A DNA stretch of 64,000 nt from Lunularia cruciata (taxonomy: Eukaryota > Streptophyta > Marchantiopsida > Lunulariales > Lunulariaceae): contig OX419758.1 of assembly GCA_948567375.1 (NCBI GenBank), forward strand, positions 49,915,001 to 49,979,000, in the 5' to 3' direction. The notes under the pieces were generated by a model, which saw only the letters and a list, made by a program, of their open reading frames with translations, searched no databases and was not told the origin of the DNA. Shown piece by piece: positions 1-12,200 of the stretch. Position 1 is the first letter of the stretch; each line of letters starts with the position of its first letter. Made by a program: the position numbers and the translations under genes.

Positions 1-489
1 TGAAGTCCACCCATTCCATCTGATGCAGAAAACAGGCTATTTTCAGTTCCAAGAATCTGTTAGCAGAACGACTTTTTACAAGACTTTACAGACCGTGCTC
101 ATAGTCCGATAAATGGCTACAAGACGTTTGAAGACCTAACTTGGAGATACGTTTACATACGGTAGGCATCTTGGAGTAGTGCACATTTTGAAGATTTAAA
201 ATCATAGATTTTAGACGTCTAGTCTAGAAACACCATGTCTGTAACAGGATGCCATGAGTCCTGGTGCTGGGTGATTTCAGTCCATGAATCTCATGAGCCA
301 ATTAGGTCGCAGTATAAAGGAAACCTGGCTATATTTTTCCTCAAATATCGCATAAAGGTACGTGAATAACTGCGGAGGGGTAAAAATGTTCACCCCGATA
401 GAGCACCGCAACAAATTTCTCACCAATTATTGCCATCTTGACATCAAACTGACTGCCTAGAAGTGAAAAAACATTAGAAACAGACTTAC
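1..489 (-). other. VPS13 intron 52, next exon not resolved
   Basis: The minus strand continues the VPS13 gene. A possible short exon reading FDVKMAIIG (about 430-455) resembles the expected IDVKAF continuation only weakly. I could not find a convincing acceptor/donor pair in phase 0 with family similarity, so no exon is called here. Confidence 0.4.
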
Positions 490-3283
490 ATTTTCTTCGA
501 AGTCACGGAACGAGAGAGCAGTGTTGCAACGAGTATTGTTGCCAATCGTGACTGAAAGACCGAGGCGAGGGGAAAGCCTACCACCTTCGGAATTATTTGC
601 GAGGGAGAGTCCTCCAATTCGGTCTGACTGGGCTTGGAGAGAGAGCATCACAGGAACTCCAGATGGCTGTTCTATGAGCTCAATGCTCGCAACAACCTTG
701 TGCAGATGCGACTTACTGGCTTCACCAGCACGTGCTGGCCGCCGCGCAGCCTGCTTTGCAGCCTTGGCGGCTCTCGTGAGCCAAGAGGAATCCCCAGTGG
801 GTCCTCCACTAGGCTCGATTTCAACTAGCCGATAATTTAAGGGCAAGTCAGCGTCGTTGCAAAGCCAGTATGGAACAAACAAGCGGACTATCTTGGCAGA
901 TCCTGCTGTACTCCCGAAGTCATTCTCCAAGCTAACGCGTAGTTTCCTGATATAAGCAACCCAAAATCAGTTTCAGCTATAAAATGGTCACCCTATCAGA
1001 TAGGGAGATAACAATTAAAAGTTATCCCACATAGCCGCACAGTGTGGCCCACTTTCTTTTTCTTTTTATCTGAACTAATTGAAATGTTCCAACCAAAAGC
1101 TGCTTCACCAGACGTCCACTCATTTTTTGACAAAACTTGCTACTAAGACCCTCTCTTACGGTAATACTCGTTTTCTCTATCTGATCTGAACCTGCTGTGG
1201 ATTCTATTCGCCGTTTAAAATTATTTACTTAGAGGATCTCAAGAGGTTAGCATCAGTGCACAGTACGTTTATGATAGAAGTCTCCCTTATGTATCTGTTA
1301 TATACCTCCGGTCCCTCTAAACCATACCTGACGTTAGACTAGTCATCCATGCCACGCAGTTCAGGTAGGTAGAACTAATGATACACATGTAACAGATCTG
1401 TCTTATTTTGAATATTACTTTACTCCGACTAGATTGTGATTTTGAGTACGAAAGCAATCCTGGTTTGGATGTTCGAAAGCAAGTCAGTCACGTGTTATTG
1501 ATTCGATTGGACAGACCTGCCATTCTGCTGATGTATAATCCAGAACCCCGAGGGCAGAGTCTCCGCTGATGGATCCGATATAAGCACTTCCTGCGGTCCA
1601 CAGCAAGGAAACGAGGTTAAATGGATAAGCAATCCAAATGTAAAACATAATGTCATGAGATTGTTTTCATTGCTTGCTTCCTCACCTTTTCAGACTTCCA
1701 TCCACCCTGTGCTAGCCAAGTCAAGTAAACAGGTTTCCGAACATCTACGTAATGAAGGTACACGCTGGCTCCAGCATTAACAACACCATTATGACGCCTA
1801 ATCGTGCTCCCTTCTCGTGATTTTTCCCAGATCATGTATTCAGCTTTACAAGGAAGACGATTTTCAAGCTTCAAAGGGGCGTTGACGGATAGCCTCCAGT
1901 CATAAATTGGCGTGTTTAATTCTGTATACAGAATGCTTGCATCTGCTTCCATGTTAAGCCAGCAATGCCCCTTTGAACCTGAAGCAGGAAGACAAAGCAG
2001 TAACTCCTCTGTCTTCTCAAGCTGATTCAAAAGGAATGAAGAGATTGGAACACCGTTTGAAGTTAACCGTGGGCCGGCCCTACTCCCAGATTGACTACTC
2101 CCTGATTGATTACCCTCCTCACTGCTGCGACTTGATGGGTTAGCATCCGCAACAGCAATGCCCCATGAGTACTGGGTGGGATCCGTATGAGGACGAACTT
2201 GGACACAAAAGTCGGTCTTTGCATCAATGCTTGACCATGGAATGGGGATGGATGCACCCGGCTGAACCAGGCCAATCACATGCCTAGTTCGTACAAATGA
2301 GCTCTCGGGGACACGTTGTCGAGTCCGCACCCTTCGCCGACGTCGAGCAAAATCAAACGTTGACTTTCTGCTTGCCTTGATAGAATTCGGTAGCGCTTTC
2401 AAACTCTGGAAATCTGGTCCATAATACCATCCCTCATTGTCCACAGGATTATTCTTATCTAAAGCCCAATCTGAGGTCCACACCCAACCAGGAGGCAGTT
2501 GCTTGACTATGAAGTCCTGCAGAAGATTCATAGGAGAACAAACTAACTTATTAGAAGAGAGGACATGTTTGGCACGTTCATTAAGCATGAAGTGTTCATC
2601 TTGTAGAATAAGCAAGTAACGACTTTTTCTTAACAAGAAGAGAAACGTTATGACAGAACATATAAATCTACTCACATTCCACCCGGTAAGAGACACCACT
2701 GCATTTGACGTACGCGCAAGGAAGGGTTTAGAGGGCTGAGCACGACAAGTACCTGGGAAGACAAAGAGAAATCCCGATTGCTCCAACGTCCAGGGTCTGT
2801 TGGCATCAAATGCCCAGGCCACTTGCTACCCCAGCCTGCGAGTGGCTGAAAACGCTGATTCTCAAAAACCTCCTCAACAACCAAGTCTGGTTCATCCGTT
2901 GCACTCCTTCCCCCATCAGGTGTATTCAGTCGAGACAGAGGGCAGATGCATACTGCTAGTTGCATGTCCGTTTTGTTCACAACCATGACAAGGCTGCGTA
3001 CTTTGACATGTTTTAAGCCTTGCTGCATCGTGACTTCGACTGCTAAGTTTTGGTTGCCAACTTGTTTTGGGACGGTACCCAGAGTCAAAACAGAGCGCAT
3101 CACAGTCCATGGACCTTCAGAGTTGGCTGAAAGCCAGAGACCAACGTCACTACCAAGAACCTCCTCTTTCTGAAACCCTGACCCGTTCTCTCCAGTCGCT
3201 TGGTGACTCGTACCAGATGTAAAGAAGAACATGCTAATTGATATGGATCCGCTGCTGGATCTTGCACCGCCACTGACGCTCTC
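490..3283 (-). CDS. VPS13: VPS13 exons 49-52: DysF-like insert and SHR-BD/VAB region
   Basis: Exons are 2753-3283, 1686-2516, 1517-1590 and 490-946 (residues 2858-3488). Exon 49 ends with FENQRFQPLAGWGSKWPGH and DPGRWSNRD. Exon 50 continues LPPGWVWTSDW, NEGWYYGPDFQSL and RRRRRVRTRQ. This is a Trp/Arg-rich DysF (peroxin/ferlin) type insert found in some plant VPS13 paralogues. The remainder (DFCVQVRPHTDPTQYSWGIA, LNTPIYDWRLSVNAPLKLEN, VRLFVPYWLCNDADLPLNYR) is the SHR-BD/VAB region that binds adaptors. Exon 52 ends at a GTAAGT donor at position 489, so at least one more exon follows. Intron 51 (947-1516) is plain. Confidence 0.92.
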
Positions 3284-6200
3284 CTGCAACCGTAAGGAGT
3301 ATATCAGTATCTTCTACTATCTGAAGCGGAATGAATGTTAAGAAGTCCAAACTGAAGCTATCCTGAAGCTCCTTTCACGTTATTCTGAGGCACGATTTAT
3401 GATGATTCTACTCAGACACGTAAGACTACTCAACATATATATGCAACAAGGAGCTAAACGAGGATCACTTTGTCTTTCTACGGTAGCACACTTTTCGCGT
3501 TACCCTTTTTGGAAGAGGTTGCAGAGTAAAAGTTTTTTCGTGCATTGTCGGCCAAGAAGATTGACGAACAAGAGATTGTTTTACGATGTTCCAAAATGCA
3601 GATGGGTTCTGCCTGCTTCCACTGATGTCCTCCATTGGGATGGAAACTCTTCCCACTGGTTGCCCTACAATCAAAAGTAAGAAGAGCAAACCACATGAAT
3701 TCAGACAAAAGCCTTTGATCCTGACTTCGCTTTCTTCCTTACCCGTTCAACATCAGACAGAAATGAAACGCAAATACTCGTATGCCCAGATTCTTGCAAT
3801 GTCCCCAAAGCTGACTTCACTATGTTTTGGTTGGACTATGATAGTATGAGAAACGTATATGCATGTATAACGTATATATAAACGCCATATGCAGCCCGTT
3901 GGCTCCTGTAGTACATAACTTCGATGAATTCAGATTATATATTTTCAGCAAACTACCGTGAACGGAGAAGATGGTGAAGGATTTATAGGAATGAGAGAGG
4001 TAACGAATTTGTCAGCTTTGAAAACCTTTTTACCTTTGCCTCCTTTAGCAGCCATATTCGTTACTACAACTTCTAAGCTTGCAGAACCCTGTCAAGTAAG
4101 ATCGATAATCATCAGCAGAAACCAATACGTTAGAAACAGAAGAGCTTGAACTTTCATTATATTTCCGGACATTCTTATATAGCTAATCTAAGATGTACTT
4201 GATTCTAATACTTCATACCTATTTTCGCTACTGATCCATAATGCAAACCTAGAATTGTGCAATGTAACAGACTCTCTTTCAACTGACTTCCTTAGACTTC
4301 ACCTGGTGAGCGACCTCAAATAAGAAGGCCTCATTCCACTTTGCAGTCGCCAAGAGGGAATCTGTGCCCTGCGTTAAAGATGATGGTTTGACACATCGAG
4401 ATCGCGCACTTTGAGGAAGCTGACGCAGAGAAACCATTCTTAGAGCACAACTATAATCCTGGCCATTGCCGTCGTCATTTACAAGTAGATCCTGTGTAAA
4501 ACAAACATGTTGATGTCGTCATTGTGTATTACCAAAGTTCGCTCAACGCTGACGCATAAGCATTGATAACAGTGACGACGAACCTGCTTCTGAATCTTGT
4601 AAAGCTTCACTTGCGACTGCGATACCAATACCTCAGCATGTAAAACAATTCACACCAATGTCTCGGTCGGATCCATGATGGGGTCTTCCCATCCTTCGTG
4701 TTTTCTACGCGGTCGTATCCAGCAATCATAACAACAAACCGGCTCACCATGCGAAGTGCTAGGTGAGTTCACTCCCTGTGAACTAGCTCACTGCTTTGAT
4801 TCTAAACGTCCAGAGCAGTCTTGACGTCTAACGTAGACATATACTCAGCTACGAACCAAGAAAAAGGCTATCCTGTTTGTAGGAACTTCGGTACAGAGTG
4901 AGAAACTGCTAAGTAAGAGAACGGGAATCAGTAATCTGGGGCAACACAAACTTATTGACATCGGAATAATGGAATAGTTTCAAATGTACCTTGGCTTCAG
5001 CTACATGCACAAGAACGTAGTTGCGAGCTGGTCTAGTATCAGTTCCGCTCATAAACTTGTCTGGGAATTTTGGAGGTGGCAAGCGGACGAAGCTACTTTG
5101 GTCCACAGAAAGAACAGTAACCTTCTGATAATTGTCTTTAAAAGAACGTAGGTATAATTCACTTCCAAGGCTGTTTTCAATGGCAATTTTCTCCAAGTCT
5201 TCTTCTTCCAGAGCAGAACTCAGAGTAGAATTAGTACGCTCTGAGTCCTCTGTTTCCTCCTGCTATGGCCAACGTCACAATGTAAATCGACAGATTATAA
5301 AGAGCAACAAATACCTTCCAAAATGCACTTGCTTACATATAGCAACCTTCATAATGCAGCCAAGCAGAACCTTAAACCAGGATTGTGGAGGCATCACTAC
5401 TGTAGGTTTCACTCCGCAGCACGTCATGCTTTCCTTTACTCTCATATATTTCATGCTCGGAACAAACATGAAGACGACAAAATATCACAACTACGTACTC
5501 CTGGCAAAATTAAGTTACGTTGCATTTGTATCAGTAAACCTTCCTTCTCAACTTTGGATAGAAGGTAACTGACTAAATTCTTCCACTCAAATGCTACCCT
5601 TCGTGTAAGGGTGGAAGGAAGTGTACCACTTGCATAACCATTCTCGCCTTTTCTTCAAATTCAACTTGTTTACGCCATGTCAGGAGTGCTCCCATAAGAG
5701 TCTCCACAGCTGCTGAAGTCATATTTACATTAACCACATTTGCTGCTGTAATTCGGAAGCGCTTTCCAACTTTAAGTGATGCCTCGGCATTGCCATCGTA
5801 AGCTTCATACCTGATGAATCAGGAACAACCTTTAGTGAGCAAGTTGAGAAAGAACTATCTTGTCATATCTTACAGAAAAAACATGGTGCGGAACGCTTAT
5901 ATTGACTAAAGACGAAAGCGCCAAAAGAAAATGAAACAACATACTTGATTATTCCATCAAAGGGCTCAATGAGAGGTTCCCATGCTTCTAGAGCTACGTT
6001 AAAAGTAGATGCGGCAATTGCCGTTATCACAACAACATTGAAAGCTTCTGCACGCCCATGAGCGGCAAGATTGATGTTGGTAACTGTCACATCGATGACA
6101 GGAGTCATCTGAAGAAGCAACAAAAACAAGGTGTGAGTCATAATATTAGGTGAGCAAAGTAGTTGCTTTTACCTGCATACATAAAGGTCCCATGAAACGG

Positions 6201-9200
6201 ATCGTGTTCAACTCAGACCTTGTGTCTGCAGAACTCAGATATATCGAGTGTATGCATATGGAACCTGTTCGTTAGAACACTGTTCTATACCCACTCAAGA
6301 CTGGACAAGACATGACATAGTGCACGAGGTACAAGAAGTAAATGACTCATAACCATCATTCACACCAAGTGGTGAGCAAGCTCTCCTGTTCATTTGTGCC
6401 TGAAAGCGAGATTGGTGTAACCAAAGTATCTTCGCTGATTGGTCACAGGGTATTAAACTTTATCAATATTCATTTCATAGCGCGGCTAAATGTAAAGTTA
6501 AAGTCGTCCTAAGCTTCCTAGAAACTTGATATTGATATATAGGTATACGAGAACTTGATATTGATATATATTGGTATATGAGAGCAGAAGGTGTTCTAGG
6601 AACGGGTTATCCAGAACTCATGAAGTGCACATAACCTATAAACAACATGTACTTGAATCACAATGCTAGAGTAGTATTAAAGCTTTAATGTAAAATGCAT
6701 CGAAAGTAAGTAACCGGCAGCAAAGGCATAATTGCAACAAATTGAGAATACCGGATTGCCAATGGACAGTAAAGAACGTGAAATAGAGAGAAGCAATGCC
6801 AACGTTAGCGAGGAATAGAAAGCTTGATGTAAGAGTCCGCCAGTAAAGAAAGTGAAATCGAGAGCAGCAATGCTTGATATATTGGTATAGAACAGAAGCC
6901 TTTCTGGGAACGGGTTATCCAGAACTCATGAAGTGCAAATGATCGATAAGTAATATGTCCATGAATCACAATGCAAGAGTAGTGTTAAAGCACTAAGGTA
7001 GCAGGCATCGAATGTAACCTATAGCAAAAGCATGACGGAAACAAATTGAAAATAACTGATGGCCAACAGACTAGTAAAGGACATTAAATCGAGAGCATCT
7101 ATGCAAACGATAGCAAGGAATAGGAAACCATGATGTAAGACGCCAGCAGTAAGCAGTGCATGAACACGATAAAGAACCTGCCAGTAAGCCTGCCAGTAAG
7201 CTGTGCGTGAACAACTAGAAAGAATGTGGGCTGCAGTCGGGTAGGAACTCTTTATGCATGAGAGGGTGAAGCAGGAAGCAATCAGAGAGCGAAGGAAGGG
7301 AAAGTTCTATGGAGGGAATTAGTTGTGGAATGGAGGAGTGGAACAAAACAAGGTCTCAGATGACGTGGCTACAGAAATGGGTCGAAGTGGGTAGGAACTC
7401 TTTATGCATGAGAGGGTGAAGAAGGAAGCAATCAGAGAGCGAAGGAAGGGAAAGTACTATGGAGGGAATTAGTTGTGGAATGGAGGAGTGGAACAAAGCA
7501 AGGTCTCAGATGACGTGGCTACAGAAATGGGTCGAAGTGTAAAAGGGAACGAGTGCAAAGCATAAGAGGACAGGATATGAATAATATCACAACCAGCGCT
7601 ATGGATGCTGGAGTCCTGAGACGCTAAACAGCTAAGGTGCTTGATATAATGCTTGATATATAGGTATACGAGAACAGAAACCGTTCTGGGAACAGTTATC
7701 CAGAACTCATGAATTGCAAATGATCAGTAAGCAAGATGTACATGATTCACAATGCTAGAATAGGGAGAAATCCATAATGTAGAATGCATCGAATGTAACT
7801 TGAAGCAAAGGCATAATTGAAATAAATTGAGAATAACATATGGCTAACAGACTAGTAAACCACGATGAAATCGAGAACTCTATGCTAATGACTGCGAGAA
7901 ATAGGTATCGCCATGTAAAAGACTGCCAGTAAGCAGTGCGTGAACGATAAAAATAAAAAACGTGAGCTGGAGTCGGGTAGTAACACTGTATACACCAGAG
8001 GTCCCATGAATCAGGCAAAGGGCAAAGGAAAAATAATAGGGAGGAGAGCTATACGATGGTGTGGCTGCAGAAACCTGTCGAAGTGTAACAGGGTGATGAG
8101 AGCAAAGCAAAAAAGGACAGGATATAAAGTATATCTCAACAAGCGCTATGGACGCTTGAGTCCTGAGACACTAAACAATAAAGGGAAGCAGAAGGCGGCT
8201 ATAGTAAACCTTCAAGAAAACACCTGCAACCTCATCAGTGCCTCACGCAGTGCCGAAGTAGCTGAGCAATTGCCAGTACCCCTCATACCGAGTATCTGCT
8301 CGAAAACTCATGAGTGCCAAGGCAAACTTGGTTGCTCCCCTAAAGTGCCGCTCAAAAGTAATGGGAATGTCAAAAAGAACAGAGGTGGAAGTGTGTAAAA
8401 CAAGGGCAAGCAAAAGTGCAAGCAAACACTTACGGGCTGGAGTCTTAACCGCATATGAGGATCAGTCCAGAAAGAAAAGAATCCACATGAGTAAGATGAA
8501 GGGAAGAAATCGAGACATACCTGATGGATCCCTGAAATCACAAACATTCATTAGTAGAGAGAAAGTCCAGGACACGACAATGAGAAAGAGTCAAGCAGAG
8601 GCTTGCTAGTGATACGAGAGTGGAGCAAGAAAACTTCAGAGCTGCATGGGAAGGGGACGAGTCAACTGAAACGGGAAAAGCAGAGGTGAAGATGAAGTAT
8701 GTTAAATTAGGTAATCTCTAGTTTCGGGACTTCTTTGTTAGAATCAGACAAATTAGGTACTGTTCATGTGTGAGTACTGTTAATGGGCGAGTACTGTTCA
8801 TACCCACTGTTCACATGCTTTCCATGAGTTACATGTGTTACATGAGCACTATGGTAGCACACCCTTCAGCACACTCTTCTATCTATATGATCCCAGTCAG
8901 GAGTTTCTTCTACTGGAGTTGATTTCTAGCACTTCCCCTCTGCATTTCATGAAGTCCTGAGCTGCCTAACACCATCTCAGGAGTGGTCTGTATTGGAGTT
9001 CTGTATCTCAGTATTGGAGGCTATTTGTGCTGCGTGAGTGAACTGGCTGTACTATCTTTGAAGGCTAGGAGAGAGTTGAGTCTTTCTGTGTGTAATTAGG
9101 AGTTTCTGCTCTGGTGAGACTAGGAAAGCTGAGTGTTAGGATGTCTGATACATCAGAAATCAGAATGTCTGAGAATAGACCATCTACTTCAAAGAACAGG

Positions 9201-12200
9201 AACAAAGGTTCTCATCAAAGTATACAGTATATATATTGGTAAATGAGAGCAGAAGCCGTTCCAAGAACGGGTTATCCAGAACTCATGAAGTGCACAAGTG
9301 CACAAGTGCACATATTCGATAAACAACATTTACATGAATTACAGTGCTAGTGTAGTATGAAAGCTTTAGTGTAAAATGCATCGAAAATAACCTGCAGCAA
9401 AAGTATAGGTGCAAAAAAGTAACCTGTAGCAAAGGCATAAGTGCAAGAAATTGAGAACACCGTACTGCTAATGGACAATAACGAACTTGAAATCAAGAGC
9501 AGCAAGGCCAACGCGAGCGTGGGTTAGAGAGCTTGATGTAAGAGTTCACCAGTAAAAAATAATGAAGTCAGAGAGCAGCAATGCAACCAAAAGCGAGAGG
9601 CATAGGAAACGTGCTATGTGCTGTAAGAGCCCGCCAGGATGCAGTGCGTGGATGAAGCGAGAGGAATAGAAAACTTGCTATAAGAGCCCACCAGGATACA
9701 GTGCGCAGATGAAGATGAAGAACGTGGGATGGAGTGGGGGAGGAACACAGGAAACAGTAGAGAGCGAGGCAGGAAGCAGTCAGAGAGCGAAGGGAAAAGA
9801 CAAGGGAGTGAAATAGTACAGGAATGTATGGATGTAGCAGGCATTTCGCGATTATGGCTGCAGAAACGGGTAGAAATGTAAGAGTGTAACTATAGCGAAG
9901 CGTAAAAGGACAGGATAAAGTATATCACTCCCAGTGCTATGGACACTGGAGTCCGGATGCGCTAAACAAGTATATATATTGGTAAATGAGAGCAGAAGCC
10001 GTTCGGGGAACGGGTTATCCAGAACAAGTATATATATATGAATAAACAAGTATATATATATGAATTCAGAAGTCAAGAAGGACTCCCCAACAACAGTGTG
10101 GTATACAGGCCTCCGGGCCTGTATACCACACTGTTGCAGACTCATAGTGCCATACACTGTTCCCAGAAGCCGTTCTGGGAACAGGTGATCCAGAAACCCA
10201 TGAAGTGCAAATGATCGATAGGCAATATGTCCATAAATCACAATGCTAGAGTAATATATATTGGTATACATATTGGTATACGAGAACAGAAGCCGTTCTG
10301 GGAACAAGTTATCCAGAACCCATGAAGTGCAAATGATCGATAAGCAATATGTCCATAAATCACAATGCTAGAGTAATGTGAAATCCCTCAGGTAGAATGC
10401 ATAGAACTATCCTGCAGCAAAATCATAATTGAAACAAATTGAGAATAACCAATGGCTAGCAGACTAGTAAAGAACATGAAATCGAGAGCAGCTATGCAAA
10501 CAATGGCAAGGAATAGGAAACGGGATTAAGAACCCGCCAGTAAGCAGTGCGTGAACAAAGAGGAAGAACCCACTAGTAAGCAGTGCGTGAATAAAGATGA
10601 AGAACGTGGGCTGGAGTCGGGTAGGAACAATGTAGACACGAGAGGGCAAAGCAGGAAGCAGTCAAAGAGCGGAGGAAACAAACTAGAGAGGGAATTAGGT
10701 GGGGAATGGAGGAGTGGAACCAAACAAGAAGTCTCGGAAGATGTGGCTGCAGAAACGGGTCGAAGTGTAGCATGGTAACGAGAGCGAAGCGTAATAGGAC
10801 CAGATGTAAAGTATATCACACCCAGCGCTATGGAGGTTGGAGTCCTGAGACACTAAACAGCTAAGGGAAGCAGAAGCGGCCATAGTAAACCTCCACAAAA
10901 ACACCTGCGACTTCATCAGTGTCTCACACAGTGCCGAAGTAGCTGAGCAATTGTCAGTACCCCTTGTACTGAGTTTCTGCTCGAAAACTCATGAGTGCCA
11001 AGGCAAACTTGGTTGTTTCCAACAGTGCCGGTCAGGGTAAGGGAAAAGCTAAAACGTATGAAGCCTAAAATCCAAACAATGCGCAGCAACAATAATCAGC
11101 AGAATGACTATGTGATGCAAATAAATCAGCCTGCCAATGAAGAAAATGAAAACGTGAGCATGAATAAGTAAGGGACTCGAGACATACCTGGTTAAAGCCT
11201 GAAAGGAAATCAATGTTAGTATCGAAAGCAGATGAAAACTAGCAGAAGTAATCGATGCTGCAACAGATGAAGAAGGTAGTAAATCCACTGAGTGAAAGCA
11301 ACAAAGAAAGAGTAAGGAGAAGGCACGGGAAAGACCAAGTTGTTTGACACCCAATGAAGACAGTAGGGAGCGAATCCAACCACGCAGGGAAAGAGCAGGT
11401 CAGTTGACATAGAAATGGGGGTCGAAAGTGCAGAGTAAAGGAAAACGAGCAGCAACCAAAAGTGAAATGAAAATAATAATCCATAGAGGGGAAAGGGGAA
11501 CAGGAAGGGGTGGAAGATGAGGGCGAACAGAGAAACAAAAACGAGCACTGAAAAGTTAGGGATCTCGCGAAAGGTCAAAGCATGGAGGGAAGTTCAGCCT
11601 CATATGAAGTGAAGGACCCTGGTGGGCGCACGTGTCCATAAGCAGAGGCCACGTGTCCATAAGAATACAATCAACTCCACATGGCAGAAAATGCAAATAG
11701 CGGTATTCAGAGTGTATACTATAGGAGTCAAGATGGTATTCGAGTCTAGGGGAAAAATTAGGTCTAGAAACTTGATATACAGGTATACGAGAACAGAAGC
11801 TGTTCTGGGAATGGGTTATCCAGAACTCATGAAGTGCAAATGATCAGTAAGCAAGATGTATATGATTCACAATGCTAGAATAGTGAGAAATCCATAAGGT
11901 AGAATGCATCGAATGTAACTTGAAGCAAAGGCATAATTGAAACAAATTGAAAATAACATATGGCTAACAGACTAGTAAACCACAGTGAAATTGAGAACTC
12001 TATGCAAACGACTGCAAGAAATAGTAAACACTATGTAAAAGACTGCCAGTAAGCAGTGCGTGACCGACAAAAATTAAAACTGTGGGCTGGAATCCAAAAC
12101 TCATGAAATGCAAATGATCAATAAGCAATATGTACATGATTCACAATGCTAGAGTAGTGTTAAATCCCTGAGGAGAATGCATCGAATGTAACCTGCAGCA

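Larger units (their letters stand above)
6542..8660 (-). repeat. Chain of R1 copies at the 3' side of intron 42
   Basis: R1 3' ends lie at about 6542 (10 bp micro-copy), 6572, 6882 and 7662. Each is preceded on the plus strand by TTGATAT. The last copy extends through the CAACAAGCGCTATGGACGCT block (8137) and CTCATGAGTGCCAAGG (8309) to about 8660. All are in the same orientation. Minus frames in these copies do not match known proteins. Confidence 0.75.

Noticed and set aside
335-460. Next VPS13 exon (FDVKMAIIG)
   Set aside because: Similarity is limited to a few residues and no acceptor/donor pair keeps phase with exon 52.
10091-10136. The perfect hairpin as a microRNA gene
   Set aside because: Plant microRNA precursors have longer arms with mismatches and larger loops; a 4-base centre leaves no normal processing site.
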